64,000 nt of DNA from Scytalidium lignicola (Eukaryota > Ascomycota > Leotiomycetes). Position 1 is the first letter of the stretch. The number at the start of each line of letters is the position of its first letter. The stretch is taken from assembly GCA_002812745.2 (NCBI GenBank), contig NCSJ02000060.1, positions 101,164 to 165,163 of the forward strand, written 5' to 3'. A program made the position numbers and the translations under genes. Shown in pieces: positions 44,795 through 60,300 of this stretch. The notes under the pieces were generated by a model that had not been told where the DNA came from, did no database searches, and worked only from the letters and a program-made list of their open reading frames with translations.

Positions 44795-47749
44795 TCAAGA
44801 TAGCGATCCCGAGGACGAAGGTCGCTGGCTTGACCGATCACCAAATAAACCTCTTCTTCCACCACGAACAGCATATTGCTTGCCCTTCTCCCTCCTTCTC
44901 GGTGTTGTATTTTGACTTCCTACGCTGCTCGCCCTAACGAAAGTTGACGGATATGATTCATGTCTCCTAGGAGAAGAATTAATGACGACCATAGGCTGTG
45001 AATGGATGGCTGAACCATCTGACATTCGTCGAAGAGGAATAGCCGGGATGTCTTCGTCATCAGATGATGAATCCTTTTCCTTGCCAGTCGACCTGTCGAA
45101 TTCGTTGGAAGAGGAATCGGCAGTCAGATCTATAAACTTTGACTTCTCTCCTTGGGTAGTGCCATTCAGCATCATTGAAGGCCTAGTCACTGATTCGGTT
45201 CTTTGTACTGTTGCTGGACGCATTCCAGTAGGACTTTCTGGGGAGCTCTCCATAGTGCGTTTGATAGACTGTGACAAACGCTGTCCGGGACTGTTCATCT
45301 CCAGTCCCCAATCAGGACGTATTTCAGGCACTGTAGATCTGGACGCTGAGCTAGGTGGATTTTGATTGATCGCATTGAAGCTAGGAGTCGATTGAGTGGC
45401 AGATGGAGCAGCATACGATGCAGATCTTGGCGGGGCGGAAGACAAAGGCGGTAGTGCTCTGAAGCTCTGAAGGAGTTCATTCTTAGGAGGTGGAGTGACT
45501 CGATATGTTGGCTCGATTCGCTTTCTTAATGAGACGCCATGCTTCTTCCTGGCAACACTCTTCCTTGTGTTATAGCTATTTTTGAGAGATGTTAACTTCT
45601 GATCCCGTTCTTGAGGTGTTAGAGTGGCGGGAATATTTGCCACAGCTTTCTCAAATTGGCGTTGGATGGCTTCAATCTCAGCATTAAGCTCGTTAAGCTG
45701 TTCAGGAGGGAGCTCAGAAGGGTAAACCCTGTTGTTGGAAGGTGGTGGAGTGGAGGTGGGTGACTTTCTGCTTTGAACAGCGGATTGCATGCTGACGGAT
45801 TGCATGCCGGCTGGTCTTGAAGATATTTCCGGTCCTGTTACCATTGGATATCTCGTAATATCAACTCGCGGAAGATGTCCAGTGTTAACCGGTTGTGGTG
45901 AAAAGGATGCCGCTGCTGAGGGTTGAGATGGAACAGGCGGTGGGAGTTGAACAGCAGATACTTCATGCTCTGAAGGGGCAGTTGCAGGTTCGATGTCAAG
46001 CCCGTAACAGACTCTCTTCATTTGATGCTAAAAATATGATAAGCCATTTTCTTCCTAGTAGTAATAATCATGGTTACATACGTAAGTTTGACCCTGTTTT
46101 GTTGTAAAAAACTTGAGACAATTGTGACAAGACCATTTCGCATCGTGCGGCATGCCCTTCTCACATATGTTCTTCGACAAATGCTAGCTAGGTTAGCTCA
46201 AAACCCCGGTCTTGATTTCTCGTAGAACACTTACATAGTTATATCCAGATAGTGATGGGAGTTTAAGTTTACAATTGGCGCAAATCAAGGGTGCAGGAGC
46301 ATTTTGCCTTATTTCGAGTGTATTGGTTGTAAGTTCCCTTTGAGGTGCGTTCTGAGGTGGCAAGCTGGAATTATGGTATTGTTTCTGCTGGTACTGAGCC
46401 ATCGGGTCACGCTCTTGCACAACGGGTAAGTGGGCACCAGAGGTCGCTAGTGGTTGTGATGATCGTTGAATTATAGGTGGAATCGGAGTCGAAGCTACTG
46501 AGGGTAATGGAAGGTGGGGTTGGACATTGCTCGTCTGCGTGTTTGCAAACTGCCTCGATGGCTGTTTGATTGGCGCTGGAATAACATAATCATCCTCATC
46601 AACTATATCATCAAGAGAGTATCCTAATCTAGATGCTGTAGCAAGCATGGTGACTAATTTCTGTGCTGGCATTGTCGCGAGTCTTGAATAACAGACTTCA
46701 TCAAGGACGTCTGCAGGAACGTTCTCTTTGATCATTTTCGACGTAGCACTCGAAAGACACATATCTATGACGGATTGCTTTTGGGGCATAAAGGGTAGAA
46801 TATTTTGACTGGGGAAGGACTTGTCCCTGACTACCCGTTCCATAACTTTAGCAGATGCATTCTGAAGTCCGGCCCTTAGAATGAACGAGGTATGGTCATC
46901 GGTCGCTTGCTGAAATATGAACGGACGCCAATTTTTGCGCAAGACAGCGTGTAGAGCTTGTGGAGATGTCTCATTAACGAGCTCAGTGAGTCGCCTGATC
47001 TCTGCTTCAACATCATTTGATGTTGCGGGCATCGGTGCTTGTCCATTTGTCGTTGAATAACTCTCTTCATGTCCTTCTCTCTGCATTTCAATAGGCGAAG
47101 TCTGGTGAGATTGACTAGGAAAAGTACGAGCTGCCCTAGCTAATTGGTTTTCTGTCGGCTGATAAGGATTTGATGAGGATGGCCCCACAGATACAGATCT
47201 TAACTCATGGATCTCTCGAATAGGCAATGGTTGTGGTCTTGGTGATCGGACCATCGATGGAAATGTTCCTGAAGCAGATCGTGCAGAGAGTACAGGTGGT
47301 GTTGGGGAGCTTGTTGGCGGTAAAGTTTGCTGAACAATCCCGTTCACATGAAAGCCAGATGATGGACGAGGGGAACTCGCAGAAACAGAGGCAGTTGATG
47401 CAGATGGACTTGGCTGCATAGCATGTTGAGAATCACCATGTCGGTTGGATTCTGAAGTTGAGGCCATCAGTTGAGACAATGGGATGCGTGTAAACCTTGC
47501 TTGATCAGATTGACTAGGCGAATTTAGGAGTGCTGGAGTTGCTGGTTCTGAGTAACTTTTCTCCCCCGATCTGAAACTGTTTCCACCCAGATTAGGAGAC
47601 ATAGAGGCGCGATGCATAAGCTCAGAAAGAGGTGGTATTGATCTGCCCGAAGTGGGCGATGTGCCGTTCATCTGCATATCTGTTCGCATTTTGGTTGCAG
47701 GCGCAGCCCATGACGGTTGAGACGCGATTGGAACCCTTGCGACCTCCAT
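44795..47749 (-). CDS. 949-aa protein with a tandem C2HC-type zinc finger
   Basis: Three exons on the minus strand: 47749-46235, 46183-46082 and 46027-44795. Residues 1-250 are disordered, Ser/Pro/Gln-rich. Residues about 250-385 look folded and helical (DVEAEIRRLTELVNE, SFILRAGLQNASAKVMERVV, KLVTMLATASRLGYSLDDIVDEDDYVIP). Then two zinc-finger units of the same design occur: C490-x2-C493-x12-H506-x5-C512 (CANCKLKLPSLSGYNYH) and C524-x2-C527-x12-H540-x5-C546 (CHNCLKFFTTKQGQTYH). Both introns, 51 and 54 nt, fall just before the His at the same position. A coiled-coil-like Gln/Glu region (LNELNAEIEAIQRQFEKAV) and a Ser-rich, basic tail follow. Probably a nuclear DNA- or chromatin-binding protein; no family named with confidence. 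Confidence 0.85.
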
Positions 47750-49706
47750 TTAGAACTGAAAGAAATTTGCGATCATGTAGACTTCTACTGATCAAATGAC
47801 GTTTTTTAACTGCTAGACCTCGGGGGAGAAAGACCCGAGAAGGAAGAAATTTAATTGAGCACAAGACTCTTAAGTCCGCGGAGTGAACTTGAGGTAAGGA
47901 CGACGAATACAAATATATGGAATCTTCCGAGTCCAGTATTTTGGCAGTCCTGTCCTATGAATTGAAAACATCAGTAAAAGTGAAAGAAGNAAAAAACTGC
48001 TGGGTTAGAATCTCGATGAAATAAAATGAGCGAAAAGCTTGAAAGAAATGAAATGAATGTGTGGGGGCGAAGAAAGTGAAAAGTTAGCATGTAGGATTAC
48101 CTCTTTGTTTGATCGCCAGTTCTTTATATGTCCAAATAGCCAAGTTTTCAGGGTCCTTGCAACTGCAGCTGCATGTCAGATCGCTTGGAGAGAGCGATCG
48201 AAAGTCAAAAAGGAGGGAGTTTAGTCAAGAAAAGGATGGAGGTGGATTTGTATTTATCATCGATTAAAAGGTGATTAATCACTTTCCCAGTGCAGTAGAA
48301 GGACCCAACCAACCACGCTAGCAATCTAATTTAAATTGCGCTAGTAATTAAGCGCTAAAAATAATCAGCTTAATGCTAACCATAATTGGCTACTGGAGGG
48401 CCGTCGTTTAGGATTATCAATAATTAATTAATTAACCTTCTGACGTATTATCTAAACATCCCTGCCGCGCGTACTGAAGCTGGCTCTCGCATCGCAAACG
48501 CAGCCTAAGTAATACGACAGGTGCCTGCTTACAAAATTAGGTAATTTTAGAGCTTTTCTATCGGTAGACTCCTTCACTCACGATCCCGAGTTGCAGCCGT
48601 ATGACTGTCAAGTTAGTAATAATAATAGTCTGCGGCACAACACCCACACACACACACAAGCACGCAAGACAACCCCTGCTTCGTCTGCATTGAGTAAAAC
48701 AATAAAGGTGGCATTAAAAAAATTTTGCTAAATAATTAGCCAAAATAAAACCGGGTAATGGACTAAGTCAGGAGGTGTTTCGGTTACTTAATGTTACGGC
48801 ACAGATTGCTGGCACTACTTGCTAGCGCCAACATTTCCTATGCAGACCAGCTCCATTCTGGCGAGTGACTACCCCAATCGGGATAACGACAGCGTAAAAC
48901 GCCCGGATTAAAACGAGGGCCTTGACTCGTCAGTCAGCTGAGGGGCGCCAAAGAAGGATTACACATACCGTACCTTCGTGCCGGGACGGTGCTAGATCAA
49001 CAAGAGAAGAAAAGGACAGAACTACAGTATTATCTGAAATGCCACAAAAAAACGGTAATACAGTAAATGAGGTGACATTAGACCTCGCTAATTTCATCGA
49101 ACATATATCTGAGTCATACTCGCACGGGATCGCTTCCCCCACGTGCCTACTGCAACACCAAAATACAATGCCATAAATGCAAATAAGAAGCCCTTTTTGT
49201 GGATACTGTTATAATGTCGCCTTTTATGTCCAACAATGTCCAACAATGTACGGAGGTACATATACATTACTCCGTGTTTAGTTACAGTGTAATTGCAGAT
49301 CACTCCTGCTCGTGCTCGCACCCGACCCGTCCGCTGCGTCCACGAGACCCATTTTCAGAAGCAAAGAAATCTTAATACTGTACTGTCTATTGTCGTATAG
49401 TATAATCATAAGTGAGGAACAGGAATTTTGTACAGCGGGAGCAACCTTCATCGGCTATAACTAGAATTTTGAAGAACAAAAAAGAAACCTATTTCCATTC
49501 CTTTGTTTATGGCATCCGGAAATAGTACCCCCTTTTTTTCCCCCAACGAGAGCCGCCTCAGCCCCCAGAATATTCCATGCCTATAAAAGTGAACAGAAAT
49601 CCTAAAAACACTAGACTATTACGACCGAATATTAATCAAATCAATGACTAAACTCGGAAACAATTCCTTAACACTGTACTGTACTGTACTTTCCCCACTG
49701 GATCCT
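47750..49706. other. Long spacer upstream of the zinc-finger gene
   Basis: About 2 kb: the promoter of the zinc-finger gene at one end, the 3' end of the annexin gene at the other. N at 47990. An AT-rich part (48230-48450) has overlapping TTAATTAA-type palindromes and GCGCTA words; a short CA repeat lies at 48645-48658. TACTGTACTG words occur at about 49378. No conserved frame. Confidence 0.55.
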
Positions 49707-51232
49707 TCAGCGCCCCTCTCCAATACAAGCCAACAAAAACCTTTCGTAATCTCCACTTGTTTCGCCCTTGATTCTATTGGCCACACTCTTATGATACTTA
49801 TGCTGATAAGCACCCTTTACATTTTGCAGGTGGTTCCGATCCCAGTGATACCTTACGACGCGGTTGACCAGTAGTCGGTCTTCGGTCCCAGCGCCGGACA
49901 TTGCGTCTTCAAGCAACATTGCATCGCGCATCGCTTTATCCGTACCGGACCGAAGCTGGTGGAGCAGTGCGTTTTCCATGTGTCCCGAGAATTCCTGTTG
50001 CGAGATTAATTAATTAATAAGTATGACATATTGGCTCAATAAGCAGCCATGCGAGCACTTACTTTTCTAATAACGGTTTCTAGGCTCCTTGAGTATCTTT
50101 GCTGGTAGGTGTATGCAATGGCTCCAATTTGGGCATCGCTCCTATGTGTCATTATATCGCACACAAGCAACTCGTCTGTGCCGACCTTCCCTTCAGTTGC
50201 CTTGTAGATCTCAGTCACATCATGCTCAATTTGCTGCGGAATTATAGGTGTGCTCTCTTCACTCCGATTCGCAGCCAGGACCATCATAAAATGTCTTTCT
50301 GTCTTCATGCTCAAGTCGTCTTTGACCGCTGCTTCTAGGCTTTTATGGTAAAGCTTGTGGTAGAGCTCCTTGATTGCTCTAAGATCCGCATTTGATCGGC
50401 TGAGAAGCACATCATTAAGGATGGCCTCCTTTGTGCCAGGCCCAGACATGGCCGTAAATAGAAGATGGCAATCCTGCAACAAGGGTCCTCTAATTATGGC
50501 ACACAAGCCTTCTTCGAGCCATGAGGAAGTTTCACTCTGAACATCTTGCAACAGATGCCGCCCGAAGCGACGATGGTATGCTTCTCTTACAGCAACGGCC
50601 TGAAGCGGGTCTAGACGGCTCAGAATGTGGACCAGGGCTTTTTCATCGGTGCCAAAACCCTTCATCGCTTTCCTCAGCCCTTCTGCATCTGCGGTCCCAT
50701 CCCAATTTATCTGTTGTGGAGGGCCATAGCCTAGACTTGGAGGTGTGGGGGCCACGTATGCTTGAGGTGCGCCGTATTGAGGTTGCGGTGGAGGATAACC
50801 ACTTTGTGGAGGGTATTGCGGTGGAGGATAACCGGCCTGTGGGGGGGTTGGCTGTGGAGGATAACCACCTTGTGGAGGATATTGCTGTGGCAGATTTTGC
50901 TGTGGAGGATAACCGCTTTGTGGAGGGTACTGCGGTGGAGGATAACCACTTTGAGGGGGGGGTTGTTGTGGAGGATAGCCACTTTGAGGAGGGGGTTGCT
51001 GTGGAGGATAGCCACTTTGAGGAGGGTATTGCTGTGGAGGATAGCCACCTTGTTGAGGGTATTGCTGTGGCGGGTAACCACCTTGTGGAGGGGGTTGCTG
51101 TGGAGGAGGATATTGCTGATATCCTGGCTGGGGTGAATCTATTTCGATATCAGTTGCTGACTTTCCAATATGGGGAGATGTCAACTTACGACCGGGAGGT
51201 GGAGCTCCGTATTGCGGATACTGGTATGCCAT
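49707..51232 (-). CDS. Annexin with GYPPQ-repeat N-terminus
   Basis: Three minus-strand exons: 51232-51190, 51138-50063 and 49994-49707, coding 468 aa. Exon 1 encodes [14 protein letters not shown] and joins to [10 protein letters not shown]. Residues about 20-150 contain nine GYPP(Q/P)Q units, a disordered, membrane- or assembly-linked tail common in fungal annexins. Four annexin repeats follow with type-II calcium-site cores: [39 protein letters not shown] and [14 protein letters not shown]. Annexins bind acidic phospholipids in a calcium-dependent way, in membrane repair, vesicle traffic and septum formation; the exact fungal role is unclear. The intron 2 junction is [16 protein letters not shown]. 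The repeat DNA (50770-51110) can expand or contract. Confidence 0.93.
50770..51110 (-). repeat. Coding minisatellite, GYPPQ units of the annexin
   Basis: Tandem units of about 33 nt encode nine GYPP(Q/P)Q repeats. The same region gives spurious open frames on the + strand. Length polymorphism between strains is expected. Confidence 0.85.
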
Positions 51233-52310
51233 TATATTCGCCTGTAGTGAGCTTAGTATACAATTCAAGTCAGAAGATATTGGATGCTTCAGTGAGAAAT
51301 GCCTGATTGATGGATTTAACAAGTTCACGTATATATATATGATTGATTAGATTGTAGGTGCCGAAGGTGAGTACGTCCAGCGGTTCTCAGCGCTTGGCTG
51401 TTAAACCTAAAGTGGCGGGGCAGTGCGGCTGATTGTGGCTACACGGCTTGATCTATTCAACAGCCTCTCGTTGCACAGCCCGGTCTAAATACCTTGGCTT
51501 AGGAGTTCAAGTTCTGTCCTAGGTAATAGATAGGCCATTTCCAGTGATACAGCAATAATTCCAGAAGTTATGGATTATGCAAAGGGCGAGGCGTTTGCAG
51601 TGGGATAAGCGCTTGATGATATCAGAAGCACTGCCGTGGCCAGTAAACAGTGATGCCCACAGAGGACCTTGTTACGAAAAGTACAGACTCGTAAGGCTGA
51701 GCCACTCCACTGCAATGACGTCAAATATTGGTGTCTTGTAACCTTCACTTTTTGAATCGGAATTTACTGCTCGCGGCTTTACTTTATTTAATTCTTAAAA
51801 CTTCAAAAGCACACTCAATATTCTCGGATTATTACTAATTCTCGGAGGTCGCTATTCCCTAAGTCCTTTTGTTTGTTCTTCAGGATGGCGGCCTGCCGAC
51901 AAAATATCGTCGGACAAGGGGGGGCCTCCTGCTACTTTCTTTCTCTGTGACTCAATCTTTGGGGTTGGATGTTATATGAAATCCAATTATCGTATTATTT
52001 TGTTTCTCCTCTAGTATATACTCCTGATAGTTTGTATAAGTTAATCAATTTTTGATCTCTAAGTCCTGGTTTTTTTTTTTCTTTCTCTACTGGAATAAGG
52101 GTTATTCAGTCTCTATTANTTACAGGGGCGTGGAGGGGCAAAGGGGCGTAGGGGCGTGAGGGGCTCCAAAGTTCGATCGCTTTCACCGCCTGACTGACCG
52201 CTGAGCTTTGAACTGTTTTAAGCTTTCTGCCCGGCATCGATCGTCTTTCTTAATTTAAGTAAAGTTAGCCTTTACTTGCAACGTTTCTATAGAGGCGTGG
52301 CATTGTTGCA
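51233..52310. other. Divergent spacer, annexin / nucleotidyltransferase-like
   Basis: About 1.1 kb. AT-rich with an N at 52119 and a GGGGCGT repeat (52129-52160). Promoters of both divergent genes should be here. A stretch near 51500 has GGAGTTCAAGTTCTGTCC, tRNA T-arm-like, but no tRNA cloverleaf could be drawn around it. Confidence 0.55.
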
Positions 52311-53684
52311 ATGGGAGGTCATGCCTTCTCGTCTCTCTCCCCACCTCTACACACCCCACGAATGCCCCTGGATGTGTATGAACAGGTTGGTGATGAGATT
52401 CGCAATGCGCTTCGTCAATATTACTCCGCCGTTGCTACTCCGATTGAAGCTCCAGGTAAGGAAGATTTCGGCGATGTAGATACGCTGGTAACAGGCCCAA
52501 ACACCGCCCAGTTTGACCTTATGTCTGCGGCTAGTAGCCAAGTTGGACAACGGCTAGCTACTGCCTTGAAAGCGAAAGCTTGGGTGCAAGAGAAAGGAAA
52601 CCCTACCATCAACCTCGCAATCCCATGGCCGTCTCGCACTAATTATGGAAATGGAGATGAGGTGCTAGATGAGAAGGAGAAATATGTCCAAGTCGACGTG
52701 CACATATGCCGTTCGAAAAAGGAGTTTGAGTGGGAGTTGTTCCATCATGCTCATGGAGACATATGGAACATCCTAGGTACAACCATCAGAAAGTTTGGGC
52801 TAACAGCAAATGATCGCGGCCTGTTTCTCCGAATCCCCGAGATTGAGCTGTACGATAAGAAAAAGAGTATGGTGTTTCTGACAGATGAGCCTGTTAAAGT
52901 TCTGCGTTTCATAGGTTTGGATGAAGCTAGATGGAGTCAACGATTTAAAAGCGCCGATGAATTGTACAAGTTTGCTGCGGAATGCAAAATGTTCTGGGTA
53001 AAGGATTCCATGGAAGATGAAGAATCCGGGCCAGCTTTGAGTTCTTACGATGGCACAGTTATCGTTGGTCAAGAAGGTGGAGAGAGTGGGAAGAAAAAGT
53101 TGAAACATAACGACCGCCAAAGGATGGCCAAACGACCCCTGTTTCGGCAATGGGTGGAGGAGTTCATACCAAAGTGCAGAGAACAAAAGTTATACAGTCA
53201 CACAGATATTACGAGAGACAACCTTCGGGAAGATGCATTCAAGGAATTCGGGGTTCAAGAAGAGTATGCACGGAAATTGAGAGAATGGAATTTACTAAAA
53301 CATAACGAAGAGATTTGGAGAGACATAATTAAAGAGAGAGTGCCTCATGACGATCCTGTCTTAAGAGGCGCATCTATTAAGATGTTGAAAGCAATTTTAG
53401 TAGAGTGTGAGGAGGTAGACGGTGCATTACTAAAGGTACCTACAAGAAACAACGAAGGTTTCTACGATACGGAAGAGGTTAAACAATTTGTAGACGAACA
53501 CTGGGAAACAGCAGGCAGAATTAGGCTTGGAAGGACACAAACGAAGGTGGAAGAGGCCATGAGGCTAAAAAAAAGACCGCGCGGGCAAATGATCTGCGAA
53601 ATAGGAAATCTTAGGCTAAGCACGCCATCATGGCTCTATATCTGCTATTTTAACAGTCGGATAGACCTAGCAAATTTTTACTAA
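52311..53684 (+). CDS. Nucleotidyltransferase-fold-like fungal protein
   Basis: Intronless, 457 aa from ATG 52311. It opens with MGGHAFSSLSPPLHTPRM and then VATPIEAPGKEDFGDVDTLV; the GG followed by a GDVDTLV strand resembles the G[GS]...DxD metal-binding core of the nucleotidyltransferase superfamily (DVD at residues 55-57). The next 300 residues include YVQVDVHICRSKKEFEWELFHHAHGD, conserved in similar fungal proteins I recall, and FIGLDEARWSQRF..ADELYKFAAECKMFW. Many such proteins are encoded by variably present fungal gene families. No partner or substrate is known. The end is Lys/Arg-rich, then a hydrophobic SWLYICYFNSRI segment. The NTase assignment rests on the short motif and is inference. 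Confidence 0.72.
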   Translation: MGGHAFSSLSPPLHTPRMPLDVYEQVGDEIRNALRQYYSAVATPIEAPGKEDFGDVDTLVTGPNTAQFDLMSAASSQVGQRLATALKAKAWVQEKGNPTINLAIPWPSRTNYGNGDEVLDEKEKYVQVDVHICRSKKEFEWELFHHAHGDIWNILGTTIRKFGLTANDRGLFLRIPEIELYDKKKSMVFLTDEPVKVLRFIGLDEARWSQRFKSADELYKFAAECKMFWVKDSMEDEESGPALSSYDGTVIVGQEGGESGKKKLKHNDRQRMAKRPLFRQWVEEFIPKCREQKLYSHTDITRDNLREDAFKEFGVQEEYARKLREWNLLKHNEEIWRDIIKERVPHDDPVLRGASIKMLKAILVECEEVDGALLKVPTRNNEGFYDTEEVKQFVDEHWETAGRIRLGRTQTKVEEAMRLKKRPRGQMICEIGNLRLSTPSWLYICYFNSRIDLANFY

Positions 53685-53827
53685 ACACCGATCTAAGCAG
53701 TATATTGTCATAAATGTTTCGTGACGAGGTATGAATTCCCAAAAACGCCTTGCTATCCATGTCCATCGATCTTTCTTATAAACAACAGTAAGACCTCCAG
53801 CTTTCACCGTCCAAATATGAATATCGA

Positions 53828-57393
<3,566 letters not shown>

Positions 57394-60300
57394 CTGTAAA
57401 TATATCATGGCAATTGCTATTAGACATTGCATCTAGAAAAGGAAAAAGTTGCAGGTTCTCAAATCTGACAGATTCTAATTATATGGCTGCATCTGTGCTC
57501 ATTATTATGATCCTGGCTAAATTACCTTATCTGAGCAATTCGTGCCCACCTATATCGTTCCCGGATAATACTATACGACACGCGTCTCTTCTTCTTAAGC
57601 AAGGGCTGTAATCAGACTCTTTCTATTCTTGCACAACACCACCGCTCGAGGATTGGCTTGACTTGTGGGATAAATTCGTACAGTTGGAACTTTCTTACCC
57701 TATAATATGATAAGGACGTCGTTGCCACTTTGCTGCTTTATCGCTTTATCGATAAGCTGCATGCATTAGCGCCGCCACACGACGTCAGAAGGTACGAGAT
57801 GTACGAGATAGATATACATAAGAACCAATGATAATACAAGTGCAAAAACAATATTACTTATTTTATCAAAATGCAAACCAATTAATAATTAGCATATTCG
57901 TCGGGCAGCAAATAAAATAGGAAAATGATGACCCATGAAAGAGACGAGAACGACATCGGTCAGGCCCCGTTTTGGAAATATATAATATAGAGTTGGATTT
58001 AATTATTTTATTAATTATTTTCCCTGACGATATGTTATCCCCCCAGACCCCAGGTCACTTAAGCTTTTCAGGCCAAGGTTATATTCAGGGATACTGTCCA
58101 CATAAAATCCTTCGTTTTCCTAAAACGGAGATAATTGTATGTTGAGGCATCAACGCTAAAAGTGGTTCAAAGTGGCCCATGGGATACTAATACTAATACT
58201 AATGTACATGGTACGGACGTATGTAATCATTCATAGATATCAGGTGTGAGTAAGGTAATCAGGGATAAAAGATTGCAGTATGTCTATTCGTGTTAGTTAA
58301 ATCAGTTATATATTTATATTTCGAGAAATACAGTAAAGTTATATTTTTATCTACAACCATATTATTACTCTAAACGCATCTGAAAAGCAAAAGATTATTA
58401 AATTCAGACCAGCAGTCCCTTTATCAGGCTAGGTAAGCAGCCACAGTAGACAAAATATACCTTGAATGGGAAATGTTTTACTTATTACTAGAATTATTAG
58501 GTGTAGACATTTCCTGGGCAATAAATTCCAATAAGTCAGACAGATGCTGGGTGGCAGAGCAACGATTCGGTCTAGATTGGTTCAATAAAATCAGCGATTA
58601 CGATATCTATACCTGATTCCAAATCCCCCGACGATCTAATTTGACCCTACCTCCCTTCTGCGGGAAAATGATCGGTTGTTTTGCTTATTAGTGGTATCAT
58701 TCATCTTCTAAGAGGAGCGGTGAGAGAGATGATCATATTCCGTTTTTGATTCCATATCATCATAGGGTTGTTTGATATAGCTCCCTCCCCCTGGCCCATT
58801 CCTCTCACCTCCATAACCCCCGCTTCTACGGGGACCAGTCCATATGTTACAACTTCGAAACAGTTGGTGTAGAATGCGTACCTTGGATGCTCTGCTTTTT
58901 ACACGGATATGACATGTTCTATGGCACTTGCATCTTCTTGCATTATGCACTTGCGGTCAACCCAATTTTTTTCCTTTTAAGTTGTAATTCGTTTGAAACC
59001 ATTCATTCATGTTCCGTCGAATTTCTTGACTATCAACATGCTCCAACTCCACTTATCAGAATGGCCAAGTCTCTTTCTTCTGGCACTGCTAGATTTAAAA
59101 GCCGTAGGGAGGTAAATTTTGGGAGATGACTGCGTGATTATTAATAACTTTTGTCAATTTGGATATTTAATGGCCCCGACTCTCCTAAACTCACAACTTC
59201 CCGTCGGTGATGCCATCTAGTAATTCTTCAAGATCTCTCTGCTAAATATAAAGTGAGATAAAGTGACGGTTTCCAACAACCAAGAAAGTGAAAGTATAAT
59301 GTTTGCCATATGTTCATCATCCTCCTGCTTTGATATATGTTCACCTCATAACCCATTTTCTTCCTAAATCCTAATAGCAATAGCAAGTTTTCTTAGTCGA
59401 GACTGATATAGTAATTCCTAGTCAATCTTGAGATCCAGTAGCCCCGATCCAATCCCCTGCCACTAACCCAAATACTTCTTCGGTCTCAGAAAGCCCAGTC
59501 TCAATCACCAGCACCGGATCCAAAACCCTGCAATGACTTTCGTCTCGCCAACATATCCACCTCCTTGATCCAACCGCCCAGATCTGCCTTTTGCCATTCT
59601 AGAATCCAGCTGGTTCCAGGAGGCTATCTGGTTGATAAATCAGTCCAATCTCCAAATCTCATCTCGGCGGATCGAAGCCCTTTTTGCTGAATTTTCAATA
59701 TCTAGCTAGTCAACCTTCTTGCTTCAAGTTCGTCACAAGCCACGGCACATGTGTGTTTGGGAGTCTTGATAGCCAGTGATTGTATGTATACTGATCTACT
59801 ATGAGATACGGCAACTTTTGAGCCCATGGTAAGAGTAGTCTAGTTGACCTGGGAAGTGGAAGTCCCGTTGATTTATTCCGAATATCCACGATATAAATAA
59901 AATCAAACGATGGGAGTATATCCTGAGAGAAGAGAGAGTAAAAAGAAACCCACCATCTCCATCTTACGCCAGGACGGAGTTCTCGAATCTCCCGTATAGT
60001 TTTTAAGAGGAAAAATAATGAGATGAATATATTTGCAAATATAAAAAAAAAGGGGTGAGGAGAAAAGGATTTTGTATAAATCTTCAATAAAAGAACAAAC
60101 ACCGAGTGAGAATAACCATTCCAACCTACCCTTTCATACTGTACCTTATAAGCGTTAGCTAGAGCAGATGTACATAAGATAGTATAATTACCTACTTTAA
60201 CTTATCCCTAAATATTCGAAACAAAGGTAATATTACCTATTATCACCGCTCTGAACCAAAAACTAAGAAACTAAGAAGAAGAAAAACATAGTAGTATTTG

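Noticed and set aside
50521..51306. 261-codon + strand frame over the annexin
   Set aside because: Mirror frame of the GYPPQ minisatellite; repetitive VEDNH peptide without family.
51480..51540. Possible tRNA T-arm (GGAGTTCAAGTTCTGTCC)
   Set aside because: No matching acceptor, D-arm and anticodon arm could be arranged around it.
59061..59127. MAKSLSSGTARFKSRRE start, resembling small DUF2423 nucleolar proteins
   Set aside because: Only the first residues look similar; no following exon with the conserved RxxRLSAKL block was found downstream.
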